This document shows, piece by piece, positions 24,762 to 33,134 of a stretch of 64,000 nucleotides of DNA (position 1 is its first letter; the number at the start of each line of letters is the position of its first letter). Under the pieces are notes generated by a model. It searched no databases. It worked only from the letters and a program-made list of their open reading frames with translations, and was not told the origin of the DNA. The stretch comes from G020348185 sp964525045 (lineage in GTDB: Bacteria; Nitrospirota; Nitrospiria; Nitrospirales; UBA8639): the NCBI GenBank assembly GCA_964525045.1, contig CAZGFD010000019.1, positions 1 to 64,000 of the forward strand. The letters are read 5' to 3'. Made by a program: the position numbers and the translations under genes.

Positions 24762-27311
24762 TCACATCCTGCCACCCAATATTCTTTTAAAATTTTCCAA
24801 TTCGGATGCAACGGCCAAACCATCAATAGTCACAGGTTTCAATAATTGCTCCTCAGCAGTTTGGAAGAGCAGATTGGACGAAACAAGAGAAGCGGTGACC
24901 TGAACCGCTCCATCTTCATCGGTTCGATAGATGGGAAATCCCATCTCCCGATAGGCTTCCAATACAGCGGGAATTGGATGACCGTACCGGTTTTCCCGGC
25001 CAACCGAAATTATCGCGGCCTTCCCCTGTAATTGATTGATCCACTGACGATTCAGTGAACTTTTTTCACCATGATGGGGTACCTTGATGATCTGCGCCAC
25101 CCGTTTATGTGGCACTTGTATCAATCGCCCAAGAGCCTCCCGTTCAGCATCAGCCGTGAATAAAAATGAATGGAGGCCACATTCAAGTTTCGTCACGACA
25201 GACTGATTGTTGAGTTCACTCCCACTCTGGGAAGAACTGCGACCCCCGGGAAATGATATGCCAGCAAAAGGTGGATTCAACACCTTCAACCGACAGGGGC
25301 CTGCTCTCGTGATTTCCTTCCCTTTCCATGCCACCTGTTCGTTAAGCCCGACCTCTTGAATGGCCTCCTGCACTCGTTGAAAAAATACATTTTCTCGAGT
25401 GACACCGTTGCTCCAATAGCGACCAACTGGGAATTTCTTTATCACCCAAGGCAGCCCTCCCATGTGGTCCCACTGAGGATGAGTGGCAATGACATGATCG
25501 ATCTTCCATATTCCCTGATCCCATAAAAACGGACCGACCACGGCTTGCCCCATGTCCAACCTGGAATACGAGGCGCCGGCATCAATCAACACAACCTGGC
25601 CATCAGGCAGTTCGACGACGGTTGCATCACCCTGACCGACATCTAAAAAGGTGACTCGGACCGAGTCATGATCCCATTCAACTCTTGGAGACCAAAACCA
25701 CCAAATGAGAATCATCACCACCCCCGCAGCACAACTCCATCGACAAATCAGCCGCTTGACATTTATCAAGCCCGTGAATAGGAGCCCATAAAACACCAGT
25801 ATGGTGAGGATGGCAGGTGAGGCCACGTGCCATTCGGCCCCTGGAAGTTTGGCACACACCTGGACGATTCCGGTTAACCCTTCCAAAACTGTTTGATTGA
25901 GCATTCCAAGAGGAAGCGAGTCCGCCCCTGTCACCAAAACGGTCCCCGCCGAGACCAATCCCAGTGGCACGACGACAAATCCAACATAGGGGACCACAAA
26001 AAAGTTCACGAGCAAACCCATCCACGCAATCTGGTTAAAGTGATAGGCGACGATCGGCACAGTCGCCAGCGTGACGGCAAGGGAAACCCACCAGGTACTT
26101 TGGATCCATTGATACATCCTGTGAGCAAAAGAATTCGTGACTGGATTCGTGTCCTCACGCTTTTGAGAAAATTGTTGAGTCACTTGAATGACTAGGGCAA
26201 TCGCCAACACTGAGATATAAGATAGTTGAAAGGAAATCTCATAAAGAGCCTGTGGGTGATAAACCACCACTATCACTGCTGCAAGAACCAGAAACGTGAA
26301 GATATTCCGTTCCCGTCCCAGCCAGACTGCCAGCAGGTATAATAGGATCATGATCCAGGATCGCACGGTCGCGGTTTCTGCACCGGCCAACAATGTGTAA
26401 AATGAGACCAACGGGAGGGTGACTAACACGGCAAGACGAGTGGCGGTGATTCGCACGGACAACCATTCAAGCCATGGAACCGGTAAACGCAGCACCAGCC
26501 CCTTGACCAAAAAAAATGTCAGAAACGCGATCAGTCCGAGGTGAGAACCTGAGATGGAGATGATATGGACAGTCCCGGTGTCCATAAAGGCTTCCCTGAT
26601 TTCTTGCGAAATGAATCCCTGCTCTCCAAGTACCATCCCTAAAAACAAGCCCAGGGCGGGATCATGTAGGGTGGCGACGGTCGCTTGCTGGACCTGATCA
26701 CGCCATTGATCAATGGTATTCCAAAACTTCCTCCAAAATGATGAGGAGACAGGATGCACAATCTCCAATTGGTCCGGTCCGGAGACCGTGGCAACTGCCT
26801 GGATACCTTTTCGCTCCAGGTAGGCCCCATAGTGAAAGCCTCCAGGATTGATGGTGCCATACGGTCGACGTAATCGAGTGGAAAATTGAATTTGGTCTCC
26901 TTGATACACGGCCCGATCCGGGTTTCGCCATGTGACTAATAGCGTGCCACCAGCCGGGGTTTCAGTATGGTTGTCCGTCACATGAGAAACGTTGACCACC
27001 ATTACCAGTCGATCAAATGTTCGCCGGACCGGTTGAATAATTGATCCCGTCACGTTCAGAGGCCGAGGGCCTATCCACTGCCCCAGAGTAGACTGGCTGT
27101 GTACCCAATTCGCACCTGTCCAATACACTATTCCAAAAATCAAACTACAAAAGACAAGAACCCCCTGTTTGGGGCTCAATCTGTTAGACGATTCCAACCA
27201 GCTGAAAATGATTCCCGCTGCACCGAGGAGGAGAAATATAGAAAATGGGAAGAACGAAAGGTAGGACCCGAGCCAAAGCCCAATCAGAAAACCTAAGGAA
27301 GGAAAAACCAT
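24762..27311 (-). CDS. comEC: ComEC/Rec2 DNA-uptake channel protein
   Basis: An 849-residue inner-membrane protein for passage of single-stranded DNA in natural transformation. An N-terminal soluble OB-like region (about residues 80-190) follows the first membrane helices, then the polytopic Competence domain (ISGSHLGLIAFLTFF and onward). The C-terminal metallo-beta-lactamase-like domain has LDVGQGDATVVELP, IDAGAS and THPQWDHMGGLPWV with the metal-binding H..WDH. All three parts are present, so it is full length. ATG 27311 is preferred to the GTG one codon before. A HhH lipoprotein related to ComEA is at 57199, far away. Confidence 0.93.
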   Translation of the reverse strand: MVFPSLGFLIGLWLGSYLSFFPFSIFLLLGAAGIIFSWLESSNRLSPKQGVLVFCSLIFGIVYWTGANWVHSQSTLGQWIGPRPLNVTGSIIQPVRRTFDRLVMVVNVSHVTDNHTETPAGGTLLVTWRNPDRAVYQGDQIQFSTRLRRPYGTINPGGFHYGAYLERKGIQAVATVSGPDQLEIVHPVSSSFWRKFWNTIDQWRDQVQQATVATLHDPALGLFLGMVLGEQGFISQEIREAFMDTGTVHIISISGSHLGLIAFLTFFLVKGLVLRLPVPWLEWLSVRITATRLAVLVTLPLVSFYTLLAGAETATVRSWIMILLYLLAVWLGRERNIFTFLVLAAVIVVVYHPQALYEISFQLSYISVLAIALVIQVTQQFSQKREDTNPVTNSFAHRMYQWIQSTWWVSLAVTLATVPIVAYHFNQIAWMGLLVNFFVVPYVGFVVVPLGLVSAGTVLVTGADSLPLGMLNQTVLEGLTGIVQVCAKLPGAEWHVASPAILTILVFYGLLFTGLINVKRLICRWSCAAGVVMILIWWFWSPRVEWDHDSVRVTFLDVGQGDATVVELPDGQVVLIDAGASYSRLDMGQAVVGPFLWDQGIWKIDHVIATHPQWDHMGGLPWVIKKFPVGRYWSNGVTRENVFFQRVQEAIQEVGLNEQVAWKGKEITRAGPCRLKVLNPPFAGISFPGGRSSSQSGSELNNQSVVTKLECGLHSFLFTADAEREALGRLIQVPHKRVAQIIKVPHHGEKSSLNRQWINQLQGKAAIISVGRENRYGHPIPAVLEAYREMGFPIYRTDEDGAVQVTASLVSSNLLFQTAEEQLLKPVTIDGLAVASELENFKRILGGRM

Positions 27312-27451
27312 CACATTCGAAGATGGATTTCAGGATTCAAGACTCTTGTAAAGGACCTTTCGGCTCTTGGACTCCTAAACTTTAGTTTTTACGTCACACC
27401 TTGAGTGAATTCCTCTCTCCTCTCACATGTCGCACTCTCCTCAACTGCAGA

Positions 27452-27481
27452 TTGACACCTTCCAAACAGCACGGGTAGAGT
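27452..27481 (+). promoter_or_regulatory. Possible promoter of the GH16-like gene
   Basis: TTGACA (27452-27457) and TAGAGT (27476-27481) are 18 bp apart, 75 nt upstream of the ATG. The -35 is perfect and the -10 is weak. Confidence 0.4.
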
Positions 27482-27556
27482 AGGGAAAAGACAGTAATAG
27501 TTCTCACCTGGCCAGGTCGTCCTCAGGCGCTTAAAAAAATATGGAAGGAGGCAGCA

Positions 27557-28600
27557 ATGAGGAAATCGAAATGGTGTTGTAGTTTCCGCCGCACTCTAAT
27601 GGGGATGCTTCTCGTGGTGATTCCCTGGTTTTCGGCGGCGGTCGACGGCCATGCGCAGGAGGTCGAACAGTTGGTGGGTGCCGAGATCCGGTCACTGCAA
27701 CCGGTGGGCTATGGCAAGTTTGTCGTGGTCATGCAGCCTTCGAACGTCCATGGGGTGGTCAGCAGTTTCTTTCTTTTTCATAATTCCGGAGTCTGGCCGG
27801 CTGCTTGGAACGAGATAGACCTTGAATTTGTCCCTGGCCATGTCCCAGCCAGTAACGTCAACCCGGAGACTCCGCGGGTCCGAATCGAGGGGAATTGCCT
27901 GTCTGATTCAACCGACTGCCAGGTTACTGACATTTCCCATCAATCCACTCCAGTCGGCGACCAACTCATTTCCTTCAATACCTTTGCCTATAACACCGCC
28001 CAACAGACTCGGGCGTCGGATCACCAGGTGTTTTACAAAACCCCCGTGGATACCACCAAGCCTCAAAAGTACGTTTTCTATTTTACGCCCAAAGGCATTT
28101 TTTGGTCAGCAGGGGGCGAAGACGAAACTCCGGTTTTCGATCAAAATGGACGCTTCCTTCAAAACCCGGATTCCCCGCTCGATCCGAACTATATCCACAC
28201 CACTGATTTTCCGAACCTCAAGGACCGGTTCATGTACATTTACATGAACATTTGGGATGGATCGGTTATCAAATGGGGCGGCCCAAATCCTCCCAAGAGT
28301 AGCGCCGTATCAACCTATTACAAGGTTCAATACTTTCCGTTGCTCGGCGGGCATTGTCGATCCCGGTGCCGTTTCTCTCCTCGACCTCAAATCGATGCGG
28401 ACTTTGTCGAGGGGATCTTTCGGATCCGGGGACGAGAGGTCAGTTTCAATCAAATGTGGACGATCACGGACGCCAAAAAAGAACCCCTGGGCTTCCTCAG
28501 TGGGTACAACACCTTCTGTAAAAAGGGGCATCCCCTTCGTTTGTTCCTGAAGCCGCCGGGAGAAGTTCCGGAGAGCAACCAGTGCGAGTATTTCAAATAG
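27557..28600 (+). CDS. Exported GH16-like (laminarinase/transglycosylase fold) protein
   Basis: A 347-residue protein with an N-terminal signal (hydrophobic residues about 15-30, cleavage near GHAQE). Residues about 55-255 resemble glycoside hydrolase family 16: GVVSSFFLFH, then the signature AWNEIDLEFVPG with the expected catalytic Glu86-Ile-Asp88-Leu-Glu90, and later FYFTPKGIFWSAGG and MYIYMNIWDG. The family cleaves or transfers beta-1,3 or beta-1,4 glucans and galactans; substrate unknown. The C-terminal 90 residues are unassigned and hold several cysteines (HCRSRCRF). A strong AAGGAGG site precedes the ATG. Confidence 0.75.
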   Translation: MRKSKWCCSFRRTLMGMLLVVIPWFSAAVDGHAQEVEQLVGAEIRSLQPVGYGKFVVVMQPSNVHGVVSSFFLFHNSGVWPAAWNEIDLEFVPGHVPASNVNPETPRVRIEGNCLSDSTDCQVTDISHQSTPVGDQLISFNTFAYNTAQQTRASDHQVFYKTPVDTTKPQKYVFYFTPKGIFWSAGGEDETPVFDQNGRFLQNPDSPLDPNYIHTTDFPNLKDRFMYIYMNIWDGSVIKWGGPNPPKSSAVSTYYKVQYFPLLGGHCRSRCRFSPRPQIDADFVEGIFRIRGREVSFNQMWTITDAKKEPLGFLSGYNTFCKKGHPLRLFLKPPGEVPESNQCEYFK

Positions 28601-28733
28601 GTCCGGATCGAGCGAGCAGGGATACCCCCCATATGAAGACCGCTGGGTTTCATTCATGACCTCCCACGACATCTTCGATACATTTCCGATTGCCCAGAAA
28701 TAGTGTTTAACAATCCTTTTCTTGCTATTAAGT

Positions 28734-29906
28734 ATGACTAACTACAATTTCCGATGGCGCTTCCTCGGGGGAATGTGCGAACTCATTCGGGACTTCTGGC
28801 AAGATCATTTCGAAACAGCGTGTGAGTGGGGACCAGGATATTCGACTTTCATTCTGAATGCGTTACTGCATTCAGGAAAACTGAAAACGCTGATATCGAC
28901 GGAACAATACCAGCCTTATTATGACGAGGTTGTGAAAAACGTTGCCGCAGGCCCAGGCTATTACCCGATTCTGGCGGAGTTATTTGAGGTCGACCGTTTG
29001 AATAGCGATAGCGTCAATAGCCTCTTTTACACGACGGCGCCGCTATCTCTGGCAAGACCCGTGGATTTTGCGTTTATTGACGGGCGAGGCAGGAGTGAGT
29101 GTTTGTTTGTGGCGGCCCTCGCGTCATCCCCTGATGCAATCTTTGTTTTGGACGACAGCGAACGATTACGATATCTGGCAGCACTGACGCTTTTCGATGA
29201 GGTCGGCCGATATCTGCGGTTTACCGTTCTCAAACTTAAACCGGTACTCCAACAATACTTCCGCGACTTTTCTTCACAACTCATCCGGTTTGCAGAATGC
29301 ACGGTCGTTTCTCCCAAAGCCAGAAAGGGAGGAATGGCTCACGTGCCCGTTCTCCCTACCCTCACCCCGACGGAAGTAGAGGACTTGAAGTCCCTTTTAC
29401 GTATGACTGGAAACACCCCAGGGCATATCGTTTGTTGGGGAGACGATGATATTGCCGACATCGTCGGGGAAGAGTTGCGTCCTGATAAAAAAGCCTACCT
29501 GCAGGTTTGCGACGGTAACTCGATTTCCGGAAATCATGAGTTGATGCGCAACAGATATAGAGTTTCCTTGACAGGAAGTCTGAACGACGAATCCCGGGAT
29601 CCCAACCGCCACTATTCAACCACGCCAGTAATCGCCGAACGGCTGTATCGAACTGCCGTTGTTGCCGGGCACCGCCGTAACGAATGCCTGCTCACTTTAG
29701 CCTATATTCTGGAGGAAGAGGGGGATGTCCTTTTGAGAGACGGTCAAGCGCTACATCATGCCGTGGGACTGGAATTTTTCGAAAAGATTGAGCAAATGGG
29801 TTCATGGACCCTTGCCAGACCCAAAAAAAAGAACGGCGCGGTCTTTCGAGGGTTACGGGAGGAACTCTGGAACAGAGCAGAGCGATCAGGGATAACAGAA
29901 TTATAG
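28734..29906 (+). CDS. Methyltransferase-like protein with an unassigned second domain
   Basis: About 390 residues from the ATG at 28734 (a TTG four codons earlier is possible). Residues 15-200 look like a class I SAM-dependent methyltransferase of the Methyltransf_24 kind: CEWGPGYSTFIL as motif I, ISTEQ as motif II, and VDFAFIDGRGRSECLFVAAL followed by FVLDDSERL. The C-terminal half (about 205-390) has another Rossmann-like strand pattern (HIVCWGDDDIADIVGEEL) but no firm match. Substrate unknown. The preceding GH16-like gene is 133 bp away, so a shared envelope or glycan role is only a guess. Confidence 0.5.
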   Translation: MTNYNFRWRFLGGMCELIRDFWQDHFETACEWGPGYSTFILNALLHSGKLKTLISTEQYQPYYDEVVKNVAAGPGYYPILAELFEVDRLNSDSVNSLFYTTAPLSLARPVDFAFIDGRGRSECLFVAALASSPDAIFVLDDSERLRYLAALTLFDEVGRYLRFTVLKLKPVLQQYFRDFSSQLIRFAECTVVSPKARKGGMAHVPVLPTLTPTEVEDLKSLLRMTGNTPGHIVCWGDDDIADIVGEELRPDKKAYLQVCDGNSISGNHELMRNRYRVSLTGSLNDESRDPNRHYSTTPVIAERLYRTAVVAGHRRNECLLTLAYILEEEGDVLLRDGQALHHAVGLEFFEKIEQMGSWTLARPKKKNGAVFRGLREELWNRAERSGITEL

Positions 29907-30473
29907 CGGCTCACAATCGATCTTTCGCCATCTTGCTCACAAGGTAAAGGACATGCCTGCCGTCAAGACCCGTGTCTCGACCCAGAGGACAACGGCGTTC
30001 CATGTAAACGGTGAGCATTCCTTTCAGGTCACTCCTACATACGGATATCCTGATCCGATTACTTCACATCTTATCTTTTTGGTAGGACTCATTGAGGGTT
30101 TGATTCCCTTTACCACTCAGGGCAACGACTGATATAATGAGGGAATGGCCAAAGGGTAGCGCCGGACTGACAGTGTAATACCCAATCACCCTCGACATTT
30201 GATGTGTCAGACGCAAGCCTCATTCTGGACCTAATGGTTGGCAGTGGGTTCAGATCTCTTCTCCATGGCTGAAAAGCAGACGCAGAGTTGAAGAGAAGAT
30301 CACGTCTCGTAGAGGAACGCTCCGATAGAGGCGTTAAATTATTTGCCAGGGACAGGAATTACAAGAACAACTTTTAAGGGGTCTCTTTTCACCTGGGGGT
30401 ACATGGGAAAAATTTCTTTTTAACTTTAAAGATTGAACAAGAAAATTTTAAACCTTAAAGTTTCACAGAAGTG
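29907..30473. other. 567-bp spacer with no gene recognised
   Basis: No frame of useful length with a ribosome-binding site. An imperfect AT-rich inverted repeat (AACTTTAAAG against CCTTAAAGTT, about 30422-30464) lies just beyond the glmM stop and may act in 3'-end formation, though it lacks a canonical T-run. Otherwise nothing recognisable, and base composition is like the neighbours. Confidence 0.4.
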
Positions 30474-31823
30474 TTATCTGATACATCTTTTGACTACTAC
30501 GGCCAATTCATCGGCCACTTCGCGAATAACCGAATCATTTTGTCCTTCAACCATGACCCGGACTAACGGCTCCGTCCCGGAGTAACGAACCAGCACTCGC
30601 CCGGTCCCGTTTAATCGGATTCGTCCTGCCTCAATGGCTTGTTGGAGTTGGGGGATGGACTCTAAATTAGGTCTATGAGGCACCTTGACACCAAGGAGAA
30701 CCTGGGGAACGGCTTTCATACAGTCTGCGAGCATTGATAATTTTTGACCTGATACCTTCATGAGCTTGAGCATTTGCAACCCGGTGATCAACCCGTCTCC
30801 ACTGGTATGGTAGTTCAGGAAGATCAGGTGGCCTGAAGGTTCTCCCCCCAGAACATAGCCGTCCGCTACCATGCGTTCAAGAATATATCGATCGCCCACC
30901 GGAGTGCGGACAAGATGAATCCCGGCCTGATTCATGGCCAATTCAAACCCAAAATTGCTCATGACGGTTCCGACAACGGTATTATTTCTCAATAACCCGC
31001 GTTGCGAGAGATCGAGGGTAAAGGCAGCCAGGGCATTATCTCCATCAACCACACGGCCCTGTTCACTCACAAATACGGCCCTATCAGCATCCCCATCCAA
31101 GGCGATGCCAATATCAGCCTGATGATCACGCACAGCCTCTTGCAGCTGTTCCGGATGCACTGCCCCACAATGGGCATTGATATTGGTCCCATCCGGCGCA
31201 TCGCCAATGACCTGCACCGTCGCCCCAAGTTCCCGGAGCACTTTCGGGAATACATGATAGGCTGCACCATTGGCACAGTCCAACACCACCCGGAGACCCT
31301 GAAAATCCATATTCCTGGGGAGTGACCGTTTGACAAATTCGATGTAGCGCCCTTCTGCATCATCCACACGAAAAGCCTTGCCAATGTGATCATCCGTTGG
31401 ACGTATATGCTCAATTTCACGAGAAAGGATGAGCGCTTCCATCCGTTCCTCCAATTCATCCGGTAATTTCATGCCAGCTTTGGAAAAGAATTTGATTCCA
31501 TTATCCTGGTAGGGATTATGCGAGGCGGAAATCATCACACCAGCATCTGCGCGAAGGCTCCTCGTTAAAAAGGCTATTGCCGGGGTTGGCAAAGGACCGA
31601 CCAATAAGACATCCACTCCCATGGAGCAAATCCCCGAAGTCAGGGCTGACTCCAACATGTAGCCTGAAAGCCGGGTATCTTTCCCAATGACGATTTGATG
31701 TCGCCCCTCTCGACTTTTAAATAAATATGCAGCTGCCCTGCCGAGTTTCAAGGCTGTTTCACTCGTCATCGGCTCCACATTGGCGATACCTCTCACGCCA
31801 TCAGTTCCAAATAATTTCTGCAT
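30474..31823 (-). CDS. glmM: Phosphoglucosamine mutase
   Basis: Interconverts glucosamine-6-phosphate and glucosamine-1-phosphate on the way to UDP-GlcNAc for peptidoglycan and lipid A. The protein starts MQKLFGTDGVRGIAN. The phosphoserine loop is GVMISASHNPYQDNG (Ser101 from this start), the metal loop is ALDGDADRAV, and the substrate motif is GGEPSGHLIF. The ATG at 31823 is favoured because GGAGGG lies 5 nt upstream; an ATG four codons earlier would overlap that site. It is the last gene of the long ccsA-to-glmM minus-strand run. Confidence 0.97.
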   Translation of the reverse strand: MQKLFGTDGVRGIANVEPMTSETALKLGRAAAYLFKSREGRHQIVIGKDTRLSGYMLESALTSGICSMGVDVLLVGPLPTPAIAFLTRSLRADAGVMISASHNPYQDNGIKFFSKAGMKLPDELEERMEALILSREIEHIRPTDDHIGKAFRVDDAEGRYIEFVKRSLPRNMDFQGLRVVLDCANGAAYHVFPKVLRELGATVQVIGDAPDGTNINAHCGAVHPEQLQEAVRDHQADIGIALDGDADRAVFVSEQGRVVDGDNALAAFTLDLSQRGLLRNNTVVGTVMSNFGFELAMNQAGIHLVRTPVGDRYILERMVADGYVLGGEPSGHLIFLNYHTSGDGLITGLQMLKLMKVSGQKLSMLADCMKAVPQVLLGVKVPHRPNLESIPQLQQAIEAGRIRLNGTGRVLVRYSGTEPLVRVMVEGQNDSVIREVADELAVVVKRCIR

Positions 31824-31903
31824 ATCACCCTCCATCCGTGGAAAGCCCCAAGTCTCTAGTCCCTGCCATGGATTTTGTTTCTCTGGAATGTATGGGCCAT
31901 TGG

Positions 31904-31934
31904 GATTGTGAAATTTGAAATATGAGATGTGAGA
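31904..31934. repeat. Short TTTGAAATATGAGAT-type repeat remnant
   Basis: GAAATTTGAAATATGAGATGTGAGATGG between folP and glmM matches the right arm of the TTTCAGATCTC elements at 45889, 57985 and 63197. Only one arm is present. Confidence 0.5.
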
Positions 31935-31946
31935 TGGTTCCTACCC

Positions 31947-32813
31947 TTAGGCTTCCCTGAGGACTTTTGCCATGATTGCCACATCCCGCATGAGGCCAAC
32001 CTCGTGAACCCGGATCATGTGGGCACCCCTGAGAATCGCGACAGCCACAGCTGCTCCTGTCCCCATATATCGTTCTTCCACCGGTTTTTCTAAAATCTGC
32101 CCGATAAACGACTTTCTCGATATCCCCATGACGATGGGTCTACCAAGATTCAAAAACTGATCCAGGCGATTTATAATCGTGAGGTTATGAGATATATTCT
32201 TGCCGAATCCGATTCCCGGATCAAGGAGAATGTTTCGTGAAGGGATCCCTTTTTCACAGGCCGCGGAGAGACGGTCAGCGAGAAATTGTTTAATTTCTCC
32301 GATCACATCATGGTATGAAGGACCCTGCTGCATCGTTCTTGAGTCTCCCTGTCTATGCATCAACACCATGCCGGCTCCTGCTTCTGCCACCACTCGACCC
32401 ATTTCAGGATCGTCTCGCAAGGCACTGACATCATTGATGATGGAAGCTCCGCAGTCCAAGGCAAGTTGAGCTACGGCAGCTTTTCGCGTATCCACAGAAA
32501 TGGGAACCGGATTCCGCCGACCCAAGATCTGCAAGATAGGTTTCAACCGCTTCATTTCTTCTTCTTCATCAATGGGATCCGCACCTGGCCGTGTGGACTC
32601 CCCCCCAACATCAATAATATCGGCACCCTCCTCGGCCATGCGTTGAACATGATCCAATGCCTTGGCCGGATCAACATAATGACCGCCATCTGAAAATGAA
32701 TCAGGAGTGACATTCAACACCCCCATGATGAAGACCTTTGAGTCTAAGGGGAATCGAATATCCCGAGCATATAACTCGGGTGCGGAATTTCGGGCCGCCT
32801 TGTCACAATTCAT
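31947..32813 (-). CDS. folP: Dihydropteroate synthase
   Basis: Joins 6-hydroxymethyl-7,8-dihydropterin pyrophosphate to p-aminobenzoate in folate synthesis; the target of sulfonamides. A TIM-barrel enzyme with both family signatures: VLNVTPDSFSDGGHY and IIDVGGESTRPGADPI. Later it has ILLDPGIGFGKN and GISRKSFIG. It has 288 residues. It lies downstream of ftsH across a 321-bp purine-rich repeat spacer, and upstream of glmM. Confidence 0.97.
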   Translation of the reverse strand: MNCDKAARNSAPELYARDIRFPLDSKVFIMGVLNVTPDSFSDGGHYVDPAKALDHVQRMAEEGADIIDVGGESTRPGADPIDEEEEMKRLKPILQILGRRNPVPISVDTRKAAVAQLALDCGASIINDVSALRDDPEMGRVVAEAGAGMVLMHRQGDSRTMQQGPSYHDVIGEIKQFLADRLSAACEKGIPSRNILLDPGIGFGKNISHNLTIINRLDQFLNLGRPIVMGISRKSFIGQILEKPVEERYMGTGAAVAVAILRGAHMIRVHEVGLMRDVAIMAKVLREA

Positions 32814-32900
32814 TATCGCAAGACTAGTGTTCTATGAAAGAATTAAGGCTATCCAACCGCCATCACGAAGATCACGCTGAAATAACTCATTTCCGGTTAA

Positions 32901-33133
32901 TAAAAGTCAAAGTCTAGGGGTCAAAAAGGTTAAAGAGGTCGAAGGAATAACAGAAGTTATAAGGAGGCAACGAGGTCGAAGGAGGCCAAAGTGTCGAATA
33001 GGTCGAAAGGGTCCAAACAGTCAAAATGGTCGAAGAGATGATAGGGTTTTGCGATTTCGCACCTTCCGACCCATGGACCTTTTTGCCACTTCGGCCCCTT
33101 TAACTGTTAGACCCTTTAGACTCTATGACTTCT
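32901..33133. repeat. Purine/pyrimidine-skewed GGTCGAAAG repeat element
   Basis: The left half (about 32901-33045) is built from variants of GGTCGAAGG, GGTCGAAAG, GTCCAAACA and GTCAAAATG at a spacing near 10 bp and is strongly purine-rich. The right half (about 33065-33133) is the opposite: CCTTCCGACCC, ACCTTTTTGCCACTTCGG and AGACCCTTTAGAC. The halves can pair as one long imperfect hairpin. The element fills the ftsH-folP spacer and reaches the ftsH stop codon. No gene is visible in it. Confidence 0.65.
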
Positions 33134-33134
33134 T

